Source: Umezawaea endophytica
GTDB lineage: Bacteria > Actinomycetota > Actinomycetes > Mycobacteriales > Pseudonocardiaceae
Direction of reading: 5' to 3'
DNA length: 64,000 nt
Assembly: GCF_025061645.1 (NCBI RefSeq)
Contig: NZ_JANYMP010000018.1
Span: 110,970-174,969 of the forward strand
Below the pieces are notes generated by a model. The model saw only the letters and a program-made list of their open reading frames with translations. It had not been told where the DNA came from and did not search any database. Position 1 is the first letter of the stretch. The number at the start of each line of letters is the position of its first letter. The position numbers and the translations under genes are program-made. Shown piece after piece: positions 8,981 to 18,969 of the stretch.

Positions 8981-9005
8981 GCCTGAGCACCCCCAGTGCT
9001 CAGGC
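8981..9005. terminator. Bidirectional hairpin terminator
   Basis: GCCTGAGCAC (8981-8990) and GTGCTCAGGC (8996-9005) form a perfect 10-bp stem with the 5-base loop CCCCA, between the convergent LuxR and dehydrogenase genes. There is no T-run, as is usual in actinobacteria. CTCAGGCACCCAC in its right arm is repeated at 9034-9046 over the dehydrogenase stop. Confidence 0.65.
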
Positions 9006-9034
9006 ACCCACCGCCGGCGGATTCGGCGGGAGTC

Positions 9035-9715
9035 TCAGGCACCCACGGCGGTGCCGTCCGCGTGGTGGCTCAAGGCCGCCAGCACCGACGCCGCGACCGC
9101 GGAGGCGTGGGCGTCGGAGTCGGCCACCGAGCGGAGCAGCGGGGTCTCCGGTCGGGTCGTGGTGATGACCGTGCACCGGACGCCGTGCCGGGTCACCTCC
9201 GCCGCCAGGTGGTTCGCGTAGGCGGTGGCCGCCGCCTTCGACGCGGTGTAGGCCGCGTAACCCGGCTGGAGGGTCTGGACCGTCGTGGCGACGGTGATGA
9301 TGGCCCCGCCGCCGCGCGGCACCATGCGGGCGGCGGCGGCACGGCTGAGGTGGAAGACGGCGTGGGTGTTGATGGCGAAGCTCCGCGACCAGTCGTCGTC
9401 GGTGAGGCCGGTGGCCCTGCCGGTGCGGAGGAGGTCGGCGGCGTTCACGGCGATGTCGACCGGGCCGACCTCGCGCTCCACCTGGTCGACCAGTGACTCG
9501 ACGGCGGGGCCCGAGGAGATGTCCACCTGTCGGCCCGCGACCCGCAGACCCGCTCGTTGCAGGCGCTCCACCAGGTCGCAGAGGGCACGGCCGTCGTGGT
9601 CGACGGCCGTCACGACGGCACCCCGCGCCGCCAGCGCGGCGACCACCTCGGCACCGACGGCGCCGCAAGCGCCGGTCACCACCGCGGTCTTGCGGTCGAA
9701 CTCCCGGTTCACCAC
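9035..9715 (-). CDS. Short-chain dehydrogenase/reductase resembling DHB dehydrogenase (EntA/DhbA)
   Basis: The 226-aa Rossmann-fold protein has an N-terminal TGACGAVGAEV dinucleotide loop, VNAADLLRTGRATGLTDDDW, and the catalytic YTASK (YxxxK). Family knowledge: order and wording match 2,3-dihydro-2,3-dihydroxybenzoate dehydrogenases. Two positions are unusual: the second Gly of TGxxxGxG is Ala, and the catalytic Ser before YxxxK appears as Thr (ITVATTVQ). The C terminus is short. There are no siderophore genes nearby, so it may act on another substrate or be degenerate. The GTG at 9715 follows GGGAG by 5 bases; a second GTG follows at once. Confidence 0.75.
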   Translation of the reverse strand: MVNREFDRKTAVVTGACGAVGAEVVAALAARGAVVTAVDHDGRALCDLVERLQRAGLRVAGRQVDISSGPAVESLVDQVEREVGPVDIAVNAADLLRTGRATGLTDDDWSRSFAINTHAVFHLSRAAAARMVPRGGGAIITVATTVQTLQPGYAAYTASKAAATAYANHLAAEVTRHGVRCTVITTTRPETPLLRSVADSDAHASAVAASVLAALSHHADGTAVGA

Positions 9716-9773
9716 TGCCACTCCCAGATCGAGCCCCCGGTCCCGACCGTAGGCGTCCGGGATGGCGGGTGGA

Positions 9774-9791
9774 ACTACCCGCGTGAGTAGT
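9774..9791. promoter_or_regulatory. Small inverted repeat between the dehydrogenase and rpe
   Basis: ACTAC (9774-9778) and GTAGT (9787-9791) flank CCGCGTGA in the divergent intergenic region, about 60 bp upstream of the minus-strand start. It is a plausible regulator site, but short and imperfectly supported. Confidence 0.25.
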
Positions 9792-9885
9792 GCCTCAGCG
9801 ACGCCATAAGCGCAGCTCACGCCTTTGCGAACGGCGTTACCGCGCAAACGAGTAGTCCGGGCCCGCACGGCGGGACGGCGGTACC

Positions 9886-9891
9886 TAGACT
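9886..9891 (+). promoter_or_regulatory. -10 box for leaderless rpe
   Basis: TAGACT ends 8 bases before the GTG at 9900, which places transcription start at or next to the start codon. No clear -35 box or ribosome-binding site is present. The same TAGACT hexamer precedes def. Confidence 0.5.
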
Positions 9892-9899
9892 CCTGTTCC

Positions 9900-10574
9900 G
9901 TGGTCCACCAGCCGATGATCGCCCCCAGCATCCTGTCCGCCGACTTCGCCCACCTCGCCCGCGAGGCCGCGGCCGTCACCGGCGCCGACTGGCTGCACGT
10001 CGACGTGATGGACGCGCACTTCGTGCCGAACCTGACGCTGGGGCTGCCGGTGGTGAAGTCGCTGCTCAAGGCGACGGACATCCCGCTGGACTGCCACCTC
10101 ATGATCGACGACCCGGACCGCTGGGCCATCGGGTACGCCGAGGCGGGCGCGTACAACGTCACCGTGCACGTCGAGGCGGCGGCCGACCCGGTCCAACTGG
10201 CCAAGAACCTGCGCGCGGCCGGGTCGAAGGCGGGGCTGTCGATCAAGCCGGGCACGCCGCTGGAGCCATACGTCGAGGTGCTCAAGCACTACGACACGCT
10301 GCTGGTCATGTCGGTCGAGCCGGGTTTCGGCGGGCAGTCGTTCATGGCCGAGGTGCTGGACAAGGTGCGCACCGCGCGACGGCTGGTCGACACCGGGCAC
10401 TTGAAGCTGGTCGTCGAGATCGACGGCGGCATCAACGCCGACACGATCGCCGCCGCCGCCGAGGCCGGTGTGGACTGCTTCGTCGCGGGCTCCGCCGTCT
10501 ACGACGCCGAGGACCCCGGTCGCGCGCTGGAGGCGCTGCGCGCGCTGGCCGCCGCGAACTCGACGCGTTCCTGA
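9900..10574 (+). CDS. rpe: Ribulose-phosphate 3-epimerase
   Basis: The 224-aa TIM-barrel enzyme interconverts ribulose-5-phosphate and xylulose-5-phosphate. Signatures are [10 protein letters not shown] at the N terminus, [12 protein letters not shown] (metal His/Asp), [18 protein letters not shown] and VEIDGGI near the C-terminal phosphate site. It opens the rib operon; its stop overlaps the ribD ATG (TGATG). Ribulose-5-phosphate is also the substrate of the DHBP synthase encoded three genes on, so the order links the two pathways. The GTG at 9900 fits the promoter; ATG 9915 is an alternative. Confidence 0.96.
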   Translation: MVHQPMIAPSILSADFAHLAREAAAVTGADWLHVDVMDAHFVPNLTLGLPVVKSLLKATDIPLDCHLMIDDPDRWAIGYAEAGAYNVTVHVEAAADPVQLAKNLRAAGSKAGLSIKPGTPLEPYVEVLKHYDTLLVMSVEPGFGGQSFMAEVLDKVRTARRLVDTGHLKLVVEIDGGINADTIAAAAEAGVDCFVAGSAVYDAEDPGRALEALRALAAANSTRS

Positions 10575-11581
10575 TGCTCGACGAGGCGATGCGGCTCGCG
10601 ATGGCGAGCAGCGAGCTGGTCCGGGGCACGACCAGCCCCAACCCGCCGGTCGGCGCGGTGGTGCTGGACGCGCGCGGCGAGGTGGTCGGCGTCGGCGCGA
10701 CCCGACCGCCCGGTGGTCCGCACGCGGAGGTCGTCGCGCTCGCCGAAGCCGGTGACCGCGCTCGCGGCGGCACGGCCGTCGTGACGCTCGAACCGTGCTC
10801 GCACCACGGCCGCACGCCGCCGTGCACCGAGGCGCTGCTCGCGGCCGGCGTGGCGCGCGTCCGGTACGCCGTGTCGGACCCGAACCCGAAGGCCTCGGGC
10901 GGGGGCGCACTGCTGCGGGCCGCCGGTGTCGACGCCGAGGGCGGGCTGCTGGCGACCGAGGTCGAACGCGGACCGCTGCGCGCGTGGCTGCACTTCGCCC
11001 GCACCGGCAGGCCGCACGTGACGTGGAAGTACGCCGCGACGCTGGACGGCAGGGTCGCCGCGGCGGACGGCACCAGCCGGTGGATCAGCTCCGAGGAGTC
11101 GCGCGCGGAGGTGCACGTGCTGCGGACCAGGATCGATGCGATCATGGTCGGCACCGGCACCGTGCGCGCCGACGACCCCCGGCTGACCGCTCGGGGAATC
11201 CCGGCGGCCCGCCAGCCGTTGCGGGTGGTGGTGGGCGAGGGCGACCTGCCGCCGGGGGCGAAGGTGTTCGACGACGAGGCCGAGACGGTGCGCGTGCGCA
11301 CGCACGACCCGGACGAGGTGCTCGCCGAACTGGTCGCCCGCGGCGTGGTCGACGTGCTCCTCGAAGGCGGTCCCACCCTCGTCGGGGCGTTCGTCGCGGC
11401 GGGCCGGGTGGACCGGGTGCTGCTGTACACCGCGCCGAAGCTGTTGGGCGCGGGAATGGTGGCGCTGGGCGACGCCGGGGTGGCGACCATCACCGACGCT
11501 GTCGGGTTGGTGGTCGAAGAGGTCAGTATGTGCGGGCCGGACGTGCGGATCTCCGCCGTTCCGGCGGTGTTGAACGGCTGA
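10574..11581 (+). CDS. ribD: Bifunctional riboflavin deaminase/reductase RibD
   Basis: The 335-aa protein catalyses the second and third steps from GTP to riboflavin: deamination, then NADPH reduction of the ribosyl chain. The N-terminal deaminase domain (1-145) has the zinc site HAE (GPHAEVVAL) and EPCSHHGRTPPC. The C-terminal reductase domain (about 148-335) has TWKYAATLDGRVA, IMVGTGTVRADDP and DVLLEGGPTLVGAF. It overlaps rpe by one base and precedes ribE by 9 bases. No FMN riboswitch is seen upstream. Confidence 0.96.
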   Translation: MLDEAMRLAMASSELVRGTTSPNPPVGAVVLDARGEVVGVGATRPPGGPHAEVVALAEAGDRARGGTAVVTLEPCSHHGRTPPCTEALLAAGVARVRYAVSDPNPKASGGGALLRAAGVDAEGGLLATEVERGPLRAWLHFARTGRPHVTWKYAATLDGRVAAADGTSRWISSEESRAEVHVLRTRIDAIMVGTGTVRADDPRLTARGIPAARQPLRVVVGEGDLPPGAKVFDDEAETVRVRTHDPDEVLAELVARGVVDVLLEGGPTLVGAFVAAGRVDRVLLYTAPKLLGAGMVALGDAGVATITDAVGLVVEEVSMCGPDVRISAVPAVLNG

Positions 11582-11590
11582 GGAGGAACG

Positions 11591-12228
11591 GTGTTCACCG
11601 GGATCGTCGAAGAACTGGGTGAGATCGTCCAAGTGGCGGATCTGCCCGACGCGGCACGCTTGACCGTGTCCGGTCCACTGGTGACCAGCGACGCCAAGCA
11701 CGGCGACTCCATCGCCGTCAACGGCGTCTGCCTCACCGTCGTGGACGTCGTCGACGGCGGCTTCACCGCCGACGTGATGCGCGAGACGCTGGTGCGCAGC
11801 AGCCTCGCCAAGGTGGCCGCGGGTGACCGGGTCAACCTGGAGCGCGCCGCCGCACTCGGTCAGCGGCTGGGCGGGCACATCGTGCAGGGCCACGTCGACG
11901 GCACCGGCACGGTGCTGGCGCGCGAGACCACCGAGCACTGGGAGATCGTCCACATCGGACTGCCCGCGTCGCTGGCGCGGTACGTCGTGGAGAAGGGCTC
12001 CATCACGGTCGACGGCGTGTCGCTGACCGTCGTGTCCGTCACCGACGACGAGTTCACCGTGAGCCTCATCCCCACGACGCTGGAGCTGACCACGCTCGGC
12101 AGGCGCGGGATCGGCGACGCGGTCAACCTGGAGGTGGACGTGCTCGCGAAGTACGTGGAACGCCTCACGCTGCCGCACCTGCGCGGCGCCGGGACCACGG
12201 ACAGCGCCGAAGAGGGGGTGACCCGCTC

Positions 12229-12232
<4 letters not shown>
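11591..12232 (+). CDS. ribE: Riboflavin synthase alpha chain
   Basis: The 213-aa protein dismutates two 6,7-dimethyl-8-ribityllumazines into riboflavin. It starts with the family signature [12 protein letters not shown] and has two lumazine-binding barrels (about 1-97 and 98-200) with matching internal motifs: [15 protein letters not shown] in the first and [14 protein letters not shown] in the second. The GTG at 11591 follows GAGGA. The stop overlaps the ribBA start by 4 bases (GTGA). Confidence 0.96.
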
Positions 12233-14448
<2,216 letters not shown>

Positions 14449-14464
14449 GGGTTGTGAGCTGGAG

Positions 14465-16903
14465 GTGTTCGGACGGTTGAGGGGTTGGCTGGCCGTGCGT
14501 AAGGACTCTGCGGTGCAGGCGGAACGTCCCGTGCAAGCGGAACACGCCGTGCAGCAGCAGATCGTGGTGGAACAGGTGGCACCGGTGGAGCAGCAGCAGC
14601 AAGAAGCACGCCCCGAACCAGAGCAGGCGACCGCCGCACCCGCGGTCAACGCCTCGGTGGTCTTCGCGGGAGCGACACTCGTGGTGGGGCCACCGGAGGG
14701 CGCGAGCCAGGCGGCGCTGACGCTCGCGCGCTCGCTGCCCGCCGACCGGGGCCGCACCGTGGTCGTGATCGACTTCCCGTCGGGTGGCGAGAGCACGTTC
14801 TGGCAGGCCGCCGCGAACGCCCTGCGCGGGCGCGGCGGGATCCGGCTCGCGGTGTCGTTCGCGGGCAGCATGCGCCCGACAGCGCCCGCCCAGTGGCTGG
14901 CGTCGCAGATCCAGGCCGAGGTCATCGCCCCGGACGGCGCGCTCACCACGGTCCCCGGCACCGCGTTCGTGACCGGCTCGTCCGGCTACGGCAGTTGGCT
15001 CCGCTTCCTGCCCGGCGCGTCCCCGACTCCGTTCGGCAGGCGGTTCCCGGTGCCCGCGTGGGAGGCCGTCGACCCGAACTCGGCGTGGCCGACCGGTGAC
15101 GTCGGCGTCGCCGAACCCATCCCCGCGGGCCTGTGGCTGCGCGCGCAGAGCGTGCCGTTCGACCCGAACTCGGCGGACGCGCGCGCCATCGTGGCGCTGC
15201 CGTGCCGCGAGAACGTGCTGACGATCGTGATCGGCGGGCCCGGCCAGCCGCCGATCCCGACCGAGGAGGTCTGCAAGCTGCTCGACGGGCTGTCGTCGGC
15301 GGCCCGCCGCCGGGTCCGGCTCGTGCAGTACGACATCGAGGCGGGCGCCGAGCAGGCGCAGCTCGTGGCCGAGCAGCTCGGCGAGCCGATCAACATCTAC
15401 ACCGGCCTGCCCGTGTCGAACCTGCGCGAGGGCGGCGGGGCCGTCGTGGTCGCGGTCAACCGGCGCGGCCAGCCGACGTGGCACCCGTTCGTCACCGAGA
15501 TGCGCTGCGTCCCGCGCGCTCTGGCGGAGGAGAACGAGGTCTCCGGCTACCGCAACCCCGTGCCCGGCCTGGCCGAGCTGAGCCCCGGTGTGTTCGGCCT
15601 CGGCGACGGCGTGGTGCTGGAGGTCGTGGCGTCCGGGCTGTGGGTCCGCGAGGCCACCGCCGCCGGTGGCGCCGACGTGCGCGCCCTGCCGGTCGACCCG
15701 GAGTGGGCCCGCCTCACCGTGGGCACCCCCGGCCGGTCGACGCCCGGCGCGGTCGCCGTCGCGGGCGCCGCGCTGGTGGAACGCCTCGAACCCGAGGTCC
15801 GCAAGCTGCTGCGGCTGGTGTTCTGCGACGCGATCGAGACGGACATCCCGTGGCCGACGGCCGTGGAGGAGGAGAGCACCCAGCCGACGCCGGTGTTCTC
15901 CGAGCCCGAGGAGCCCGCCCGGTCCGCTCCGGCGCACGCGCTGTCCGCCGAGCCCGCCACCGTCGTCACCGCGAGGCCCGTCCCCGAACCCGTGCCAGCC
16001 CCGGCCCCGGAGCCGGTGGTCGAGCACCAGGTCGAGGTGCCGACCCAGGTCACGGCCCTCGCGTCGGTCGAGGAGTCGGCCGCGCGGCACGAGGACATGA
16101 TCGACACCGAGGTGCCGCTGCGCATCGAGGGCCCGGTGCCGACCCCGCCGTCGCCCGCGTGGGAGCCGAAGAACTCCAAGTGGGGCGAGGAACTGCACAA
16201 CGAGCGCGAGTCCGTCGCCGCCGACCACAAGACCACCGACCAGGAGCGCGACGCGGTCCGCCGGATCCTCGGCGAGCGCTACCCGTCGTACGCGACGGCC
16301 GTCGGCAGGCTGCTCGCGCAGCGCTCCGGCCCGCTCGTCGACACCGTGCCCGTGGAAACCCTCGTGACCGAGCTGGCGGCGCTGTCGGCGTTCGTCGGCC
16401 AGGACGAGGAGATGATCGTCGAGACCCTGCGCAAGGGCACGCTCGGCAGGCTCCGCCCGTACGTGGCCGCCATCGTCTCCGGGCTGAACAGGCTGCCGCT
16501 GCACCAGGGCATCACCACCTGCTGGAGCGTCGCCCCGACCAACGTGGGCAACCGGTTCCGCACCGGCGAGGTGCTGGTGGAGCACGGCATCCTCAACACC
16601 CACGCCAACCCGCAGGAGTCGTTCGACGGCGGCGTCGAGTACCTGGTCTGGTCGCTCAGCGGCAGGCGCGTGGAGGTCGTCGACCGGCGCGCGGGCGTCG
16701 TGAACGAACGCGTCCTGTTCGCGCCCGCCACGTCCTTCAAGGTGTTGGCGGTGTCCGAATCGGACGGTTCCGCGCCGATGCAGGTGCTGCTCCAGGAGGT
16801 CGCGGACTCGCGGACCGAACGGCAGCTAGCCCAGATGCGGCCGGGTGTCCTCACCCAGCTCGAACGCGCCGCCCTGGCACTGCGGTCGCTGTCGAACGCG
16901 TGA
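14465..16903 (+). CDS. Large conserved protein with possible C-terminal ADP-ribosyltransferase-like domain
   Basis: The protein has about 812 aa. A Gln/Glu-rich start (20-55) leads to a domain of about 350 residues with repeated barrel-like motifs that I do not recognise. A Pro/Glu/Val-rich linker (about 465-560) follows. The C-terminal 250 residues hold FRTGEVLVEHGILNTHANP, VEYLVWSLSGRRVEVVD and VNERVLFAPATSFKVLAV, which resembles the order of motifs in ADP-ribosyltransferase folds. The ExE position reads NER, so catalysis is doubtful. I take the GTG at 14465; GTG 14495, with GAGGGG upstream, is an alternative. It stands alone after the rib operon and ends at a hairpin terminator. No signal peptide is seen. 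Confidence 0.7.
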   Translation: MFGRLRGWLAVRKDSAVQAERPVQAEHAVQQQIVVEQVAPVEQQQQEARPEPEQATAAPAVNASVVFAGATLVVGPPEGASQAALTLARSLPADRGRTVVVIDFPSGGESTFWQAAANALRGRGGIRLAVSFAGSMRPTAPAQWLASQIQAEVIAPDGALTTVPGTAFVTGSSGYGSWLRFLPGASPTPFGRRFPVPAWEAVDPNSAWPTGDVGVAEPIPAGLWLRAQSVPFDPNSADARAIVALPCRENVLTIVIGGPGQPPIPTEEVCKLLDGLSSAARRRVRLVQYDIEAGAEQAQLVAEQLGEPINIYTGLPVSNLREGGGAVVVAVNRRGQPTWHPFVTEMRCVPRALAEENEVSGYRNPVPGLAELSPGVFGLGDGVVLEVVASGLWVREATAAGGADVRALPVDPEWARLTVGTPGRSTPGAVAVAGAALVERLEPEVRKLLRLVFCDAIETDIPWPTAVEEESTQPTPVFSEPEEPARSAPAHALSAEPATVVTARPVPEPVPAPAPEPVVEHQVEVPTQVTALASVEESAARHEDMIDTEVPLRIEGPVPTPPSPAWEPKNSKWGEELHNERESVAADHKTTDQERDAVRRILGERYPSYATAVGRLLAQRSGPLVDTVPVETLVTELAALSAFVGQDEEMIVETLRKGTLGRLRPYVAAIVSGLNRLPLHQGITTCWSVAPTNVGNRFRTGEVLVEHGILNTHANPQESFDGGVEYLVWSLSGRRVEVVDRRAGVVNERVLFAPATSFKVLAVSESDGSAPMQVLLQEVADSRTERQLAQMRPGVLTQLERAALALRSLSNA

Positions 16904-16910
16904 GTTCCGG

Positions 16911-16940
16911 GCCGCCGAGCGCCCGGTCGCGCTCGGCGGC
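16911..16940. terminator. Bidirectional hairpin terminator
   Basis: GCCGCCGAGCGC (16911-16922) pairs perfectly with GCGCTCGGCGGC (16929-16940) around the 6-base loop CCGGTC, between convergent genes ending at 16903 and 16959. Confidence 0.75.
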
Positions 16941-16958
16941 TCCGCGACCGGCAGAGGG

Positions 16959-17822
16959 TCATCCAGCACCGGATACCGCTCTGACGCGGGCCTGCGCCAG
17001 GCCGACGCCGACGAGCACCACCACCATCCCGAGGACGACGCGCGTGCTCAGCTCCTCGCCGAGCACGGCCGCGCCCAGCGCCACCGACACCACGGGCAGC
17101 AGGTAGCCGACGGTCGCCGCGCTGGTCGCGCCCTCGTCCGCGATGATCCGGAAGTTCAGGTAGAACGTGGCGCCGGTGCCGAACACCCCCAGCACCACCA
17201 CGGCCACCACCGCTCCGGCCGTGATCGCGGGGCCGGTGCCGCTCACCGGCAACGCCAGCGCGCTGAGCCCGGTGGCGGCCAGGAGCTGGGCCGCGGACAC
17301 CGCCATCGGCGCGCTCGTCCCGACGAGGTGCCGTCCCATGTAGGCGAACGCGACCGCGTAGCTGGCCGCCGCCCCGAGGATGGCCACGGCTCCCCAGCTC
17401 ACCAGTCCGGACTGCCGCCACGGGGCGAAGATCAGCAGGACGCCGGTGAAGCCGGTCAGCAGCCCCGCGAGCCGACGGGGCTGGAGGCCCCGCCGCGCGG
17501 TGAGCAGCAGCGCCCACAGGGGAGTGGTCGCGTTCAGCACGCCCGCCACGCCGGAGTCGACGGTCTGCTCGCCGATGGCGAAGAGGGCGAAGGGGAGGGC
17601 GTTGCAGAAGAACGCCGCTACCAGCAGGTGCCGCCAGGTCGTCAGGTCCCGCGGGAAGCGCTGCCCGCGCGCCAGGAATAGCAGGACGGCGGCACCGAGT
17701 GCGCAGCGGACGACCGTCACCTGCACGGGGGTGAGGCCCGCCAGTGCGAGCTTGATCCACAGGAACCCCGACCCCCAGAGCAGGGCGAGCATCACCATCC
17801 GAACCCACGACGCGTTGGTCAT
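16959..17822 (-). CDS. EamA/DMT-family transporter
   Basis: The 287-aa integral membrane protein has about ten hydrophobic helices in two EamA repeats (about 5-135 and 145-280). The first begins MLALLWGSGFLWIKLALAGL, typical of drug/metabolite exporters of the RhaT/YdcZ superfamily. The start is ATG 17822 (MTNASW). The gene is next to the WYL regulator on the same strand, 67 bases downstream, so it may be read with it. The substrate is unknown. Confidence 0.88.
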   Translation of the reverse strand: MTNASWVRMVMLALLWGSGFLWIKLALAGLTPVQVTVVRCALGAAVLLFLARGQRFPRDLTTWRHLLVAAFFCNALPFALFAIGEQTVDSGVAGVLNATTPLWALLLTARRGLQPRRLAGLLTGFTGVLLIFAPWRQSGLVSWGAVAILGAAASYAVAFAYMGRHLVGTSAPMAVSAAQLLAATGLSALALPVSGTGPAITAGAVVAVVVLGVFGTGATFYLNFRIIADEGATSAATVGYLLPVVSVALGAAVLGEELSTRVVLGMVVVLVGVGLAQARVRAVSGAG

Positions 17823-17889
17823 GAGACCGACCGTGCCCGGTGGCACGCGGTAGCACAACTGAAGGTTTGTGGGTGATCGTTAAGGCAGG

Positions 17890-18849
17890 CTAAACAGTCC
17901 TGGCTGCCTTCATGAACCGCTCTCCCAGCACCCGCAGGTGCTCTCGCAGTTCCGGCGGGTCGAGGACGTCGAAGTCGAAGCCCATCACGCCGAGGTGGAT
18001 GGCGAGCACGTCGAGGCGTTCGGCGCCCGTGGTCATGAGGCAGGTGTGCTCGTCGATGGGGTCCAGCGACACCGAGGTCGGCGACGTCTCCTCCTGCACG
18101 ACCTCGATCGGCGCGTGCACGACCAGCCGCGCCTGATGTCGGTAGGCGACGCTGCTCACCTGCCGCGAGATGTACACGGCGAGGTCCTCGTGCGGTGGTT
18201 CGCGCGGCGGGAAGCGGGCCGCGAGCGTCGGCTCGCCGTCGATGCGGTCCAGCCGGAACGTCCGCCAGTCCGCGCGGTCCACGTCCCACGCGACGAGGTA
18301 CCAGCGCCTGCCGGTGTGCACCATGCCCTGCGGTTCGACGTGCCGCGGCGCGGCCTCCGAGTCGCGTGCCTGGTAGCGGAACCGGATCGCCTGGTGGTCG
18401 CGCGTCGCGCCCGCGATGGTCGTCAACGTCCCCGCGTCGATCGTCGGCCCGAACGGCGCCAGGGTGCTCGTGTGCGCGGCCAGCGCGCCGACCCGCCGCC
18501 GCAGCCTCGACGGCAGCACCTGGTCGAGCTTCGTCAGCGCCCGCACGGACGCCTCCCCGATGCCGGACACCGTGCCGTTGGCCGCGGTGCGCAGCCCGAT
18601 GGCGACCGCGACGGCCTCGTCGTCGTCCAGCAGCAGCGGCGGCAGTTCGGCGCCCGCGCCCAACTGGTACCCGCCGGTGACGCCCGAGGTCGCGTTCACC
18701 GGGTAGCCGAGGCTGCGCAGCTTGTCCACGTCGCGCCGCACCGTGCGGACGTCCACGCCGAGGCGGCCCGCGAGGTCCGCGCCCGTCCAGTCGCGGCGCA
18801 CCTGCAACAGCGACAGCAGGCGCAGCAGTCGGGCCGAGGTCTCCAGCAT
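17890..18849 (-). CDS. WYL-domain transcriptional regulator
   Basis: The 319-aa protein has an N-terminal winged HTH (about 8-60; DLAGRLGVDVRTVRRDVDKL), a WYL domain (about 140-215; GRRWYLVAWDVDRADWRTFR, DRI) and a C-terminal WCX extension. Family members are DeoR-like regulators that sense ligands or nucleic acid. A perfect 11-bp inverted repeat lies 17 bases upstream of the start, a good operator candidate. It is divergent from the phenylacetate-CoA ligase gene and may also read into the EamA gene. Confidence 0.9.
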   Translation of the reverse strand: MLETSARLLRLLSLLQVRRDWTGADLAGRLGVDVRTVRRDVDKLRSLGYPVNATSGVTGGYQLGAGAELPPLLLDDDEAVAVAIGLRTAANGTVSGIGEASVRALTKLDQVLPSRLRRRVGALAAHTSTLAPFGPTIDAGTLTTIAGATRDHQAIRFRYQARDSEAAPRHVEPQGMVHTGRRWYLVAWDVDRADWRTFRLDRIDGEPTLAARFPPREPPHEDLAVYISRQVSSVAYRHQARLVVHAPIEVVQEETSPTSVSLDPIDEHTCLMTTGAERLDVLAIHLGVMGFDFDVLDPPELREHLRVLGERFMKAARTV

Positions 18850-18865
18850 GGGACGAGTCTCGCAC

Positions 18866-18894
18866 CCATCGCGGACGACGAGTGTCCGCGATGG
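18866..18894. promoter_or_regulatory. Perfect inverted repeat upstream of the WYL regulator
   Basis: CCATCGCGGAC (18866-18876) and GTCCGCGATGG (18884-18894) are perfect complements with a 7-base spacer. They lie just upstream of the WYL start (18849) and on the far side of the paaK promoter. The likely function is autoregulation by the WYL protein. Confidence 0.6.
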
Positions 18895-18903
18895 CCCCGG
18901 ACC

Positions 18904-18949
18904 TTGACCGGAGCCCGTCCGCTAATTACCGTCCATTCGGTCGGTAAAT
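18904..18949 (+). promoter_or_regulatory. paaK promoter overlapped by a TetR-type operator
   Basis: TTGACC (-35, 18904-18909), a 17-base spacer and TACCGT (-10, 18927-18932) form a good promoter. AATTACCG (18924-18931) and CGGTAAAT (18942-18949) form an inverted repeat with one mismatch that covers the -10 box and the start site, as expected for repression by the TetR protein encoded at 20307. Confidence 0.65.
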
Positions 18950-18969
18950 CTCGCGGGAGAGGCGACCTC

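Noticed and set aside
5643..8990. Very long open frame on the minus strand opposite rsmB, the flavoprotein and the LuxR gene
   Set aside because: It is the antisense shadow of real high-GC genes: Arg/Pro/Gly-rich translation, no ribosome-binding site and no domain. The same applies to the other long antisense frames in the window.
9716..10573. Possible FMN riboswitch upstream of the riboflavin genes
   Set aside because: ribD follows rpe with an overlap and the region before rpe lacks the conserved FMN-aptamer helices; no candidate was found.
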